A stretch of DNA of 12,036 nt from an uncultured SAR116 cluster alpha proteobacterium (GCA_902520575.1 CABYOG010000029.1:1-12036), one strand, 5' to 3'; positions 1-7,567 are shown, numbered from the stretch's first letter. Made by a program: numbers and translations. Notes: generated from the letters alone by a model not told the origin.

Positions 1-470
1 ATTGTGGGTTTTTATCTATTTTCCAAAAAGAACTCTCCGCTGCTGTAAGAGTACCTGTTCTGACCTCTTCATTAATGCAGGTCTGCACAGTAAACATGTT
101 GCTTCCAGACAGCAAAAAAGCGGGCATACTGACGATTTCAAAGTCCACTTTAAGTGATGCGCATCTTAGAGCCGCAAAGGTGCCGTCAGACACCCCCATC
201 GGCACAACAGAAGATGGTGTTGAATTTAGCAGAGTTATTCTGAATGATGAGCTGGAGTTGAATATTGAGCTGGCAAGGTTGGATAATATTAATGCAGCTT
301 TGAAGATGAAGACAGACCACCCTGGTCTGGGCGCGATAATTCTTGAGTGCACAAACATGAGCCCCTACGCCGAAGCAATACAAGAGGCAGTTGAGCTGCC
401 GGTATACTCAATTGTGAATTTTGTGGAGTGGCTGCATGCTGGGCTGAAACCCAAACGCTTTCTCAGCTAG
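1..470 (+). CDS. Aspartate/glutamate racemase family protein (5' end outside window)
   Basis: The reading frame is open from the window edge (first full codon at 3), so the ATG at 75 is internal and the gene starts upstream. About 155 residues are visible. The first visible residue is the Cys of a CGFL motif and a second Cys lies in LECTNM (about 343-360). In the PLP-independent Asp/Glu racemase superfamily two such cysteines act as the acid/base pair on either side of the substrate alpha-carbon. The block GVLTI-like (GILTISKSTLSDAHL), then ECTNM-PYA and a final HAGL-RF tail fit this family of amino-acid racemase-like proteins. The substrate cannot be told; relatives include aspartate, glutamate and hydantoin racemases and maleate isomerases. 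Its stop (468-470) is one base from the stop of the convergent D-amino-acid dehydrogenase, which makes an amino-acid substrate more likely. Confidence 0.88.
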   Translation, partial: CGFLSIFQKELSAAVRVPVLTSSLMQVCTVNMLLPDSKKAGILTISKSTLSDAHLRAAKVPSDTPIGTTEDGVEFSRVILNDELELNIELARLDNINAALKMKTDHPGLGAIILECTNMSPYAEAIQEAVELPVYSIVNFVEWLHAGLKPKRFLS

Positions 471-471
471 G

Positions 472-1719
472 CTAGTTTTTAGCAGAAAATCTGTCCGGAC
501 GATAAGGACTTAAATCAAGGTTTGTTGGGTTTTGGGTGATGATATCTGAAAGTATTTTGCCTGACTTGGCACCACCCGTCAGACCAAGGTGCTGATGGCC
601 GAATGCGGTATAGATTTCCTGGTCAGAGGATACCTGTCCCAGCATCGGCAATGAATCTGTTATCGCTGGCCTGTGGCCTAACCATTCCACTATCTCATCG
701 TAATTAAGGTCGTTGAATAGGGCCGCCACATGCGTGCGGAGCATTTTTATAGGCGCGTCTTGAGGGCCTGCCTTCGTGCCGCCAAACTCAACCACACCCG
801 CACAGCGGATACGACCTTTCATCGGAGTAACCGCAAACTTTCCTGATGCTACCATCATTGGATTTACTGGATATCTGTCAGGTGACTTCAGCTCTAGATG
901 GTAGCCCCTCTCACTTTCCATGGGCACCTTTATGCCCATCTTCTCCATAAATGGGCGTGACCAGACACCAGCTGTTAAAACCAATTTTTCTGCTGACATT
1001 TTCCCTAAAGATGAGTCAAGAAATGGGTTGCCAGTATTGTCTTTTCCCAACCCTATCACATCTGCAAGAACAAGCTCGCCCCCTGAATCTTGGAAATGCT
1101 GCGCCAAAGCTTTGACATAAGCCCCCGGGTCAATAACCATGCCATGCTGTTTACATCTCACAACAGTATGAAATTTACCTGCATAGAGGGGGTCCGTTTT
1201 TGCGTAGTCCTCTCCACTCTCTACCTGAAACTCAAACCCCAGCTGTTTTCGTAAAGTCCAACTAGACTGGTCGCCAAGGTAACGCGTTTCAGTATCATAT
1301 CCAAAACAGTAATCAGCATCCTTTATGAAGGTCTCGGCTGGCGTCCCTTTGGCCAGCGTCTTGTGCTGTTCAACTGCATCATAGATCAGAGGAAGCATGC
1401 CTTTGGCATAAGTGTTTACATCCTCTTCAGTACATTTTTTTAAATAATTGAACAGGAAAGGCAATAGCTTCGGCAGATAGCGCCACCTCAAAAATAAGGG
1501 CGAGTTCTTATCCAAAAGCATAAAAGGGGCTTTTTTCCAAAGTCCAGGTGTTGTCACAGGAATTACACCACCCGCAGCAAGAACACCCGCATTGCCAAAA
1601 GATGTGCCACTAGCAGGGCCAGCCTTATCAACCAGCGTCACATGATAGCCAGCCCGTTGCAGCCAAATGGATGTTGATACACCAACAATGCCTGCACCTA
1701 AAACAATGATCTGAGCCAT
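472..1719 (-). CDS. FAD-dependent D-amino-acid dehydrogenase (DadA-like)
   Basis: This 415-residue protein belongs to the DAO-type FAD oxidoreductases. The N-terminal Rossmann motif is GAGIVG (residues 8-13), followed by the acidic ribose-binding residue in TLVD (Asp31) and the SGTSFGNAG segment typical of DadA relatives. ESERGYHLEL (near residue 270) and the C-terminal GHQHLGLTGGAKSGK match the substrate and FAD-pyrophosphate end of DadA-type enzymes. Members oxidise D-amino acids (or D-hydroxyproline) to imino acids that hydrolyse to 2-oxo acids, passing electrons to the respiratory chain rather than to oxygen. Length agrees with the family (about 410-430). The start is the ATG at 1719-1717. 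It lies downstream of the Lrp gene on the same strand (about 127 bases apart) and is convergent with the racemase-family gene. The exact substrate is not determined; I do not assign dadA because the close subfamily could equally be a D-hydroxyproline or other D-amino-acid dehydrogenase. Confidence 0.88.
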   Translation of the reverse strand: MAQIIVLGAGIVGVSTSIWLQRAGYHVTLVDKAGPASGTSFGNAGVLAAGGVIPVTTPGLWKKAPFMLLDKNSPLFLRWRYLPKLLPFLFNYLKKCTEEDVNTYAKGMLPLIYDAVEQHKTLAKGTPAETFIKDADYCFGYDTETRYLGDQSSWTLRKQLGFEFQVESGEDYAKTDPLYAGKFHTVVRCKQHGMVIDPGAYVKALAQHFQDSGGELVLADVIGLGKDNTGNPFLDSSLGKMSAEKLVLTAGVWSRPFMEKMGIKVPMESERGYHLELKSPDRYPVNPMMVASGKFAVTPMKGRIRCAGVVEFGGTKAGPQDAPIKMLRTHVAALFNDLNYDEIVEWLGHRPAITDSLPMLGQVSSDQEIYTAFGHQHLGLTGGAKSGKILSDIITQNPTNLDLSPYRPDRFSAKN

Positions 1720-1826
1720 TTTCTATTCTGCTTAGTTCTTGTAATCACTCATCAAACAAGGCTGACAAAAACACAACTTTTCCGCAATAAAAAACAGGCA
1801 TTTTTGTGTAGATAAATCGGATAAAG

Positions 1827-1848
1827 CAAAAGATGCTCGCCCCATCTT
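1827..1848 (-). terminator. Possible weak terminator of the Lrp gene
   Basis: On the minus strand the sequence AAGATG, a 7-base loop GGGCGAG, and CATCTT forms a 6-bp perfect stem followed directly by T residues (TTTGCTTT). The stem begins inside the TAA stop codon of the Lrp gene. Only two of six pairs are G:C, so it would be weak; read-through into the downstream D-amino-acid dehydrogenase is possible. Confidence 0.35.
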
Positions 1849-2299
1849 ACCGATAACGCGCATGTCCAGATTTCACACAACGCAGGGGAATAGATGACTC
1901 AATTGACGAAATGCCACCTATTTTGGTCAGCTGTCCCACCAGAAATTTTTCAAAATCTTCAATATCACGTGTAACCACTCTCAGTAAATAATCATGATTA
2001 CCTGTCATCAACCAGCAATCAACGACTTCCGGTAAGTGTTCAATACGTGCTTCAAACCGGGCAAGCTCTTCATCGATCTGACGTTCCAGACGCACAGAGA
2101 CAAAAACCGAAAAAGCAAATCCCAGCTTCTTTTCATCTATTAGCGCTGTGTAGCCTTTTATGATCCCTTTTTCTTCAAGTTTTTTCAACCTCCGAGCAAC
2201 AGGTGTCTGACTGAGATGAACCGTTGCGCTGAGATCGTTGACGGACATGCGTCCATCGCTAACAAGCTGATGTAAAATTTCGATATCATATCTATCCAT
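1847..2299 (-). CDS. Lrp/AsnC family transcriptional regulator
   Basis: The protein has the standard Lrp layout: an N-terminal helix-turn-helix (about residues 4-50, with MSVNDLSATVHLSQTPVARR as the recognition region) and a C-terminal RAM/ligand-binding domain (about 60-145) containing VVDCWLMTGNHDYLLRVV, close to the family's effector-pocket loop G-x-x-D-Y. The frame is open upstream to an ATG at 2383. I prefer the ATG at 2299 (150 residues), because its start MDRYDIEIL aligns with family N-termini and an AGAG lies 9 bases upstream; the ATG at 2326 (159 residues) is the alternative. The 2383 start has no ribosome-binding site and would put the operator-like palindrome inside the gene. It is divergent from the E1 gene and precedes the D-amino-acid dehydrogenase, so both are likely targets. 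Family members sense amino acids. Confidence 0.9.
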   Translation of the reverse strand: MDRYDIEILHQLVSDGRMSVNDLSATVHLSQTPVARRLKKLEEKGIIKGYTALIDEKKLGFAFSVFVSVRLERQIDEELARFEARIEHLPEVVDCWLMTGNHDYLLRVVTRDIEDFEKFLVGQLTKIGGISSIESSIPLRCVKSGHARYR

Positions 2300-2372
2300 A
2301 GTGGTTTTCTCTAATTTTTTACTCATTTTGGCAATTATCTCTAAAATAGCTTCATTTTCATAAGAATAAAAC

Positions 2373-2382
2373 TGATTAATCA
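2373..2382. promoter_or_regulatory. Palindrome in the Lrp-E1 divergent region, candidate operator
   Basis: TGATTAATCA is a perfect 10-base palindrome with an AT-only core, located between the preferred Lrp start (2299) and the E1 start (2434). Lrp-type regulators bind imperfect palindromes with AT-rich centres and commonly sit divergent to their target, so this is a plausible site for autoregulation and E1 control. Only the palindrome is observed; binding is inferred. Confidence 0.35.
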
Positions 2383-2433
2383 TAGGACAGTGGTGTTAGC
2401 ATTTTAAGAAGTTTGACAAAGCAGGGGGACCAA

Positions 2434-4815
2434 ATGAACGCCATAACTCCTCAACGCGCCTTATCCGCACAGGATACAAAAAAACTCAAACAGATTGAGA
2501 AGCGGGTCTTGTGGCTGTCGCATTGGATGATCCATCATGCAAACCATCTCCGCCTGTCAGATGATGAAATTAAAACAGGCGGACATCAGGCATCCTGCGC
2601 ATCAATGGTGTCTATCCTGACAGCTCTGTATTTTTCAGCCCTGCGACCAGAAGACCGTGTTGCGGTAAAGCCTCATGCTGCCCCTATTTACCACGCTATG
2701 CACTATCTGGCTGGCAATCTGGATGTCGAAAAGATGAAACGATTTCGCGGCTATGGCGGTGTACAAGCGTATCCTTCACGAACCAAGGATACAGATGATG
2801 TTGACTTTTCCACAGGCTCAGTCGGATTAGGAGTTGCAATTACCAGCTTTGCCGCCCTCATACAGGATTATATCACCTGCAAACCATGGGGGAATAACCT
2901 GCAAAAGGGGCGCATGGTTGCCCTAATGGGAGATGCAGAGCTAGATGAAGGCAATGTATATGAGTGTCTGCAGGAAGGCTGGAAACATGATTTGCGCAAT
3001 GTCTGGTGGGTTATTGATTATAATCGCCAGTCCCTTGACGGCATTATTCATGAAGGTTTATGGGAACGTGCAGAAAAAATTTTTGAAGCATTTGGCTGGC
3101 AGGTTTCACGACTAAAATATGGCCGTCTTCAGCGGGCTGCCTTTGCTGAACCAGGTGGCGAGAGCCTGCGTGAATGGATTGACGCCTGTCCAAATCAAGA
3201 TTACTCCGCACTTACCTATCAAGGTGGTGCTAACTGGCGTGAACGCTTGTTAGAGGATTTGGGTGATCAGGGTGATATCTGCCGCTTGCTTGACCGGCGT
3301 AGCGATACGGAGCTTGCCGCCTTAATGGAAAATCTGGGCGGAAATTGTGTTTCAACATTAGCTGATGCTTTTGCAAGCATCAATCATGATGGTCCTGTTT
3401 GTTTTTTGGCCTATACAATCAAAGGCTGGGGCACACCCATCGCGGGCCACAAGGATAATCACGGTGGTCTGATGACACCAGCACAAATGTCTGACTGGCA
3501 ACAGATGATGGGCGTGCGAAAGGGCCATGAATGGGACCCGTTCGAAGCGGTGCCTGATGCAAAATCGCTAGAAAACTTTATCAAAAATCGTCCCTTCTTT
3601 GCTGTCGGAAGCAGGCGCCAAGGGGATCAATTTGTTGACCATCCACAACTCGCGTCACCACTCGATCGCCGCATATCCACGCAACTAGCTTTTGGCAAAA
3701 TACTGAACAGTCTGGCCAGAATGGACAGCCCACTTTCGGAACGGATCATAACGATGAGCCCGGATGTATCAGGCACAACCAGCCTCGGGCCGTGGATCAA
3801 TAGAAAAAAGCTATTTGCGCGCAAGCACCAGGAAGATGTGTTTCGCAAACAGGCTATTCCCTCAACTGCAAAGTGGGAATTTGCGCCAGAAGGCCAGCAT
3901 CTGGAACTTGGCATTGCTGAAATGAATCTGTTTCTGGCTCTGGCCGCTGCTGGACTATCACATAGCCTTTTCGGTAAGCGCCTGATACCGATTGGTACCG
4001 TTTATGATCCGTTCGTCTCGCGTGGTCTGGATGCGCTGAATTATGCCTGCTACCAGGATGCCCGCTTCATGATTGTTGGCACGCCCTCTGGGATTACCCT
4101 TGCACCTGAGGGTGGTGCTCATCAGTCTGTTGGCACGCCTCTTATTGGAATGAGCCAAGATGGGCTGGCGTCATTTGAACCTGCTTTTGCCGATGAGCTG
4201 GCCGTAATCATGGACTGGTCCTTTGATTATCTGCAGCGCGATGAGAAGCTGGCAGACGAAAGCACAGGATGGCAGCGTGAGCAGACAGGAGGATCTGTCT
4301 ATCTACGTCTAACAACCAATCCACTTGAACAGCCCTCCCGCAGCCTCTCATCTGATTTGAAAAAAGATATCCTTGCTGGCGGATATTGGTGGCGAACACC
4401 AGGTCCCAATTGCAATCTTGTGATTGCCTATCAAGGCGCAATCGCCGAACAAGCCCTTTCTGCTGCTGGTCAGCTGACAGAACACAGGCGCGATATAGGT
4501 GTGCTGGCTGTCACATCAGCAGACAGGCTGAATGCGGGCTGGACAGCGGCACAATATGAACGAGGAAGCGGCCATACGTCAGCTCTCAGCCACATAGAAA
4601 AATTGCTGGCAGATGTGCCCCGGCAGGCACTGCTATTAACCGTTATTGATGGGCATCCAGCGACTTTATCCTGGCTAGCTGGCGTGAAAGGCATGCGCAC
4701 TCTTTCGCATGGGGTAGAACATTTTGGTCAAACCGGAAGTGTAGCTGATTTATATCGCCATTTCAGACTAGACACACAGGCGTTGGTTGAGGCCGTAATT
4801 AATCAATCTAGTTGA
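2434..4815 (+). CDS. Homodimeric-type 2-oxo-acid dehydrogenase E1 (AceE/MdeB-like), thiamine diphosphate enzyme
   Basis: This 793-residue protein (ATG at 2434; the frame also allows a TTG at 2413) has the transketolase / AceE-type E1 fold. The N-terminal TPP-pyrophosphate domain carries TGGHQAS (48-54), STGSVGLG (126-133), and the TPP/Mg motif GDAELDEG (166-173) ending at Asn197 in DYNRQSLDG. The C-terminal half has ELGIAEMN, supplying the catalytic Glu, then GTPSGITLAPEGGAHQS and SFEPAFADELAVIMDW, matching the AceE pyrimidine domain. E. coli AceE has GDGE where this has GDAE. AGGGGGA (2423-2429) just before the ATG fixes the start. Family members decarboxylate pyruvate or short 2-oxo acids; P. 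putida MdeB, a 2-oxobutanoate E1, also has an Lrp-type partner. No E2 or E3 is in the window, so it must use components encoded elsewhere. Substrate unproven; transketolase is a commoner automatic label but is less likely. Confidence 0.85.
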   Translation: MNAITPQRALSAQDTKKLKQIEKRVLWLSHWMIHHANHLRLSDDEIKTGGHQASCASMVSILTALYFSALRPEDRVAVKPHAAPIYHAMHYLAGNLDVEKMKRFRGYGGVQAYPSRTKDTDDVDFSTGSVGLGVAITSFAALIQDYITCKPWGNNLQKGRMVALMGDAELDEGNVYECLQEGWKHDLRNVWWVIDYNRQSLDGIIHEGLWERAEKIFEAFGWQVSRLKYGRLQRAAFAEPGGESLREWIDACPNQDYSALTYQGGANWRERLLEDLGDQGDICRLLDRRSDTELAALMENLGGNCVSTLADAFASINHDGPVCFLAYTIKGWGTPIAGHKDNHGGLMTPAQMSDWQQMMGVRKGHEWDPFEAVPDAKSLENFIKNRPFFAVGSRRQGDQFVDHPQLASPLDRRISTQLAFGKILNSLARMDSPLSERIITMSPDVSGTTSLGPWINRKKLFARKHQEDVFRKQAIPSTAKWEFAPEGQHLELGIAEMNLFLALAAAGLSHSLFGKRLIPIGTVYDPFVSRGLDALNYACYQDARFMIVGTPSGITLAPEGGAHQSVGTPLIGMSQDGLASFEPAFADELAVIMDWSFDYLQRDEKLADESTGWQREQTGGSVYLRLTTNPLEQPSRSLSSDLKKDILAGGYWWRTPGPNCNLVIAYQGAIAEQALSAAGQLTEHRRDIGVLAVTSADRLNAGWTAAQYERGSGHTSALSHIEKLLADVPRQALLLTVIDGHPATLSWLAGVKGMRTLSHGVEHFGQTGSVADLYRHFRLDTQALVEAVINQSS

Positions 4816-4957
4816 CAACGGATCTACACCTGGGCCAGTTAAGTTTCTGTCCTACAGAGTTAATTGGATTTGTAGAATGCTTATACTTATAGACAGATTT
4901 CCCTTTTTAATTAAAACTGCAGGGTATCTTTGTATTTGGAACCAACGAGGCCAATAG

Positions 4958-5848
4958 ATGTCATTGAAACGTGCCGTGAAAGCTGTCGGCTTTAAAGACT
5001 TTATGAAGATGGGTCTGGCGTTGGCCACATCTCGTAAGATGGCCATCGCTGTACCACCAAAAAACGAGGCTCTAAGATGTAACAAGGTTATCGAGACAAA
5101 TATCATAGGTCGCGAATTATCAAGCCAGTTTGAAATTTTTGCTGAAGTCGCAAAAATGGTGACAGGAGCTCAACTGAGTCTGATCAATATACTTGATGGA
5201 AATGACCAATTTACCATTGGAGGTTCTGGGATGACCATTGACCCTCTACTTGCGATGCCCCAGAAGTTGTCAGTTTGTCAATTCGCACTCTCAAATATAG
5301 AGCCTCTTATTATAGCTGACTTCTCAAAAGATGAACGCTTTTCAGGAACTTACATCACCAAACCACCCATAAGCGCGAAAGCTTATGCAGGCTTTCCACT
5401 TATAACAAAAGAGGGATTTGTGTTGGGCACTTTGTGTGTATTCTATCATAGCCCGTCGCAAATTACTGATGAACAAACACGGCTAATGAAACAGCTTGCC
5501 AAAGCTGTAACCGACCAAATAATACTTCGCAATGAACAGGCCAACTTAAATGCTGAAAAGATTGCAGCTATGCTAGGTAGATTTTTACGTTTTGCTCCTA
5601 AAGGAAAAATAGATGAACTCGTTGGCTTCCTGAACTTCTGCGCCAATGGCATAGCACCACCAGAAATCCTTCAAAAACTGAGGAAAGATAAAATTGTTGC
5701 CAAAGTAAATGGCCGCTTTGTCCTATCGCAAGATGGCAATGATCTTAAGAATGAGCTTGGGCTCGCTGAAAGAGGCTTTCTAGGCAACCAGACTAACGAG
5801 CCCTCTGTAGGGCGTAGACTCGATGACCTTTTGAGTGACCTGGAGTGA
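4958..5848 (+). CDS. GAF-domain protein with possible winged-helix C-terminus
   Basis: The 296-residue protein has one GAF domain (about 51-190). It shows the usual sensor pattern: SQFEIFAEVAKMV, an ILDGNDQFTIGG strand pair, SVCQFAL (105-111), the IADFSKDERFSG loop, and AYAGFPLITKEGFVLGTLCVF before a closing helix. GAF domains of this type bind small ligands or act in signalling. No GGDEF, kinase or cyclase domain follows. Instead residues about 210-265 (ELVGFLNFCANGIAPPEILQ, then VNGRFVLSQDGNDL) look like a helix-rich segment with a winged-helix wing; this is a weak resemblance. There is no signal peptide. GAGG (4947-4950) lies 7 bases before the ATG. It starts a three-gene operon, with the next ATG 6 bases beyond its stop. 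The free-methionine sulfoxide reductase type of GAF was considered; I do not see its cysteine pattern. Confidence 0.8.
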   Translation: MSLKRAVKAVGFKDFMKMGLALATSRKMAIAVPPKNEALRCNKVIETNIIGRELSSQFEIFAEVAKMVTGAQLSLINILDGNDQFTIGGSGMTIDPLLAMPQKLSVCQFALSNIEPLIIADFSKDERFSGTYITKPPISAKAYAGFPLITKEGFVLGTLCVFYHSPSQITDEQTRLMKQLAKAVTDQIILRNEQANLNAEKIAAMLGRFLRFAPKGKIDELVGFLNFCANGIAPPEILQKLRKDKIVAKVNGRFVLSQDGNDLKNELGLAERGFLGNQTNEPSVGRRLDDLLSDLE

Positions 5849-5854
5849 ATTGAT

Positions 5855-6181
5855 ATGTTTTCAACGCAATTGCAGTTTAAGTTTGCTTCTATCGCAGAAG
5901 CTAAAATTGCAGCGAACAGTTTGAGTGATATGCTGAGAAGCAGGATCTCAATTTTTGATTTCCAAGGGTTACAAGTAACAGTCGGAAAGGATGGGGACGT
6001 TGCTATCAGCGTTCGTTTTGATGAAATGGATTCTCTAAAGAATTTTGAACGAGAATTACCGAAAATTCTTGAGGATACGAAAAAAGCGTTTGTGCACAAA
6101 TATTCAAGATTTTCTGGGGTCTGTGTTTTGTCCTTCGAAAGGGAGGCGATGTCGACATCAATACCTATAGATTCATCTTAA
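5855..6181 (+). CDS. Unrecognised 108-residue protein in GAF-GST operon
   Basis: I do not recognise a family. The protein is soluble-looking, with no signal peptide or membrane segment and a single Cys (in the GVCVLSF strand). The pattern alternates a helix (SIAEAKIAANSLSDMLRSR), a strand pair (FDFQGLQVTVG and VAISVRF), a second helix (SLKNFERELPKILEDTKKAF) and a last strand (FSGVCVLSFERE); this suggests a compact alpha/beta, possibly ferredoxin-like fold, by eye only. GGAG at 5842-5845, inside the end of the GAF gene, is 9 bases before the ATG, and only 6 bases separate the two genes. Translational coupling is likely, so a role as partner or target of the GAF protein is a fair guess. Codon usage and AT-richness match its neighbours. 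Confidence 0.75.
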   Translation: MFSTQLQFKFASIAEAKIAANSLSDMLRSRISIFDFQGLQVTVGKDGDVAISVRFDEMDSLKNFERELPKILEDTKKAFVHKYSRFSGVCVLSFEREAMSTSIPIDSS

Positions 6182-6197
6182 ATTAGGAATTCATAAA

Positions 6198-6830
6198 ATG
6201 GATTTGCAACTTTATTACTCACCGCGTTCCTGTGCATTTGCACCCCACATTTTATTGTATGATGCTGATGCAAATTTCGATATAATAAAGATAAACTTTG
6301 ATAAGAAAGAGCAAAATTCGACTGATTTTCTCAAGGTAAATCCAAAGGGCCGAGTTCCTGCCTTGCTTACCTCTAAAGGAATACTCACTGAAACCCCAGC
6401 AATACTTCTCTATATTGCCCAAACACATCCAGATAAAAAGCTTGCGCCAAGCGATCCATTTCTTCTTGCACAAGCCCAAGCTTTTAACATGTTTTTAGCC
6501 TCAACCGTCCATGTTGCTCATTCACATAAGCACCGTGGACATCGTTGGGTTAACGATACCCATGCTGAAAAAGCCATGACTGCAAAGGTTTTAGAAAACA
6601 TGACTGAATGTGCGGAGATAATAGAAGAACATTACTTCCAAGGACCCTACGTTTTAGGTCAAAAATACTCCATGTGCGACCCCTATTTAGCCCTGATTTT
6701 TCGATGGTTACATGCAGATGGAGTAGCAATTCAAAACTTTCCAAAACTTTGCAAACATGATGATTTAATGAGAACTAGAAGGTCAATGCAAACAGTAATA
6801 GAAATTTATGACTACCCAAATCCACGTTGA
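6198..6830 (+). CDS. Glutathione S-transferase family protein
   Basis: The 210-residue length and layout fit cytosolic GSTs. The N-terminal thioredoxin-like domain (1-77) has YYSPRSCAFAPHI with Cys12 at the place of the beta-class catalytic cysteine, GRVPAL (51-56) with the cis-proline, and TETPAIL (64-70), which binds the glutathione gamma-glutamyl group (usually ES, here ET). The C-terminal helical domain contains ASTVHVAHSHKHRGHRW, rich in histidine (residues 105-115), and MCDPYLAL, matching the N-capping-box region of GSTs. It would act in the cytosol in conjugation or thiol reduction. AGGA at 6185-6188 is 9 bases upstream and the previous stop is only 16 bases away, so it is the third gene of the GAF operon. 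Substrate unknown. Confidence 0.87.
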   Translation: MDLQLYYSPRSCAFAPHILLYDADANFDIIKINFDKKEQNSTDFLKVNPKGRVPALLTSKGILTETPAILLYIAQTHPDKKLAPSDPFLLAQAQAFNMFLASTVHVAHSHKHRGHRWVNDTHAEKAMTAKVLENMTECAEIIEEHYFQGPYVLGQKYSMCDPYLALIFRWLHADGVAIQNFPKLCKHDDLMRTRRSMQTVIEIYDYPNPR

Positions 6831-6909
6831 CAAACTACATCTCTATTTTCAACTTTTCGAGTATCGACTCATTTCCTCAGTACTCTGTTTAAAAGCGCAG
6901 TTTTCACTA

Positions 6910-6940
6910 GTGTTGGCAACACATCCTGAACTGTGTTGGC
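6910..6940. repeat. Direct repeat GTGTTGGC with competing hairpin arms
   Basis: GTGTTGGC occurs at 6910-6917 and 6933-6940. The AACAC at 6918-6922 can pair with GTGTT on its left (3-base loop) or with GTGTT on its right (10-base loop). This gives two mutually exclusive 5-bp hairpins, followed 11 bases later by seven T (6952-6958). It could act as a weak terminator for the GST operon; the gap before the T run argues against a classical one. Confidence 0.35.
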
Positions 6941-7173
6941 GTTTCTGTACCTTTTTTTGTGCCCGAAAAACTTGACTACTCATCCTCTAGTTACCGACAT
7001 TCAGAAAGACAAACCTGCACGCACTTCAAAACGTTTGCCAATTTCAATTTTTCAATAGAGTCAGTAAAAAATCAGTCAAGTATTAACGGCACACTTTTCC
7101 TAAATGGCGTGAGATTTACTAAAATATGCTTTAAATTGAAAAACAATTCCTTCGGATATCAATTAGATTTGAT

Positions 7174-7190
7174 AATTTTCTTGGAAAATT
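7174..7190. repeat. Short AT-rich inverted repeat downstream of the small membrane protein gene
   Basis: AATTTTC, three bases TTG, and GAAAATT form a perfect 7-bp inverted repeat, 25 bases beyond the stop of the minus-strand membrane protein gene. Only one pair is G:C and no T run follows on either strand, so a terminator role is uncertain. Confidence 0.3.
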
Positions 7191-7215
7191 TGCGTGCTGT
7201 GCAAAAAGACAGGCA

Positions 7216-7479
7216 CTAAAACGGCAGAAGGCCTCTGATAAAAGGAAGAAACGCCAAAAACTTTTGGGCTACGTTAGCTATACTCGCGCCAAATCTTGAA
7301 AGGATAAATAAAATCACCAAAGTTGAGATTATACAAAGGAGTAACATTAAAAACACATTACGATTTGGTTGATTTTCATAATTTTCAATCACAACATCAG
7401 ACTTTTTTCGCTTAAATACACTCGTTACAAAAAATACAACTGCTGCTGCTAATAAAATAACAAAAATTAATTTACTCAC
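7216..7479 (-). CDS. Small integral membrane protein, two predicted helices
   Basis: I do not recognise a family with confidence. Residues about 4-22 and 42-61 are hydrophobic enough to span the membrane. The KRKK cluster after the first helix puts the middle loop (with an acidic stretch) in the cytoplasm, so both ends would face the periplasm. The C-terminal 15 residues (FLAFLPFIRGLLPF) are again hydrophobic. The frame begins with two GTG codons in a row (7482 and 7479); I use the second because AAAGG lies 7 bases before it (only 4 before the first). It is 133 bases from the cysteine-rich gene upstream on the same strand, so it may be the last gene of that cluster or independently transcribed. 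Confidence 0.6.
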   Translation of the reverse strand: MSKLIFVILLAAAVVFFVTSVFKRKKSDVVIENYENQPNRNVFLMLLLCIISTLVILFILSRFGASIANVAQKFLAFLPFIRGLLPF

Positions 7480-7567
7480 CACTTAACCTTTTACAGAAGA
7501 TTTAATTAACCGTGAAGGACTATTCCTAACCTTTTCATTTCTGGCTCTTAAAACCAATGTCAACAGG

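Larger units (their letters stand above)
6831..7215. other. 385-base stretch without a supported gene, between convergent operons
   Basis: This AT-rich stretch separates the end of the plus-strand GAF-GST operon from the end of the minus-strand cluster. One frame (6959-7219, GTG start) stays open, but it has no ribosome-binding site, follows a run of seven T, and its translation lacks recognisable structure. The stretch holds repeated GTGTTGGC elements with nested hairpins (6910-6940), seven T at 6952-6958, and a small AT hairpin at 7174-7190. It probably carries the ends of both transcripts. Confidence 0.6.

Noticed and set aside
1760..1810. ACAAAAA ... TTTTTGT inverted arms upstream of the D-amino-acid dehydrogenase gene
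   Set aside because: The arms are simple A/T runs about 30 bases apart, expected by chance in AT-rich intergenic DNA.
2413..2433. TTG at 2413 as start of the E1 gene
   Set aside because: The AGGGGGA site lies between it and the ATG at 2434, so the ATG is the supported start.
4813..4850. TTGACA as a -35 box for the GAF operon
   Set aside because: It overlaps the E1 stop and no -10-like hexamer follows at 16-18 bases. A TATACT at 4882-4887 is better placed but lacks a convincing -35.
4958..5848. GAF protein as free methionine-R-sulfoxide reductase (fRMsr), given the nearby msrA
   Set aside because: The conserved cysteine arrangement of fRMsr is not seen, and the domain is followed by an extra C-terminal region; it resembles sensor-type GAF domains instead.
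6959..7219. 86-codon plus-strand open frame with GTG start
   Set aside because: No ribosome-binding site (it directly follows seven T), no recognisable motif, and its end overlaps the stop of the minus-strand membrane protein gene.
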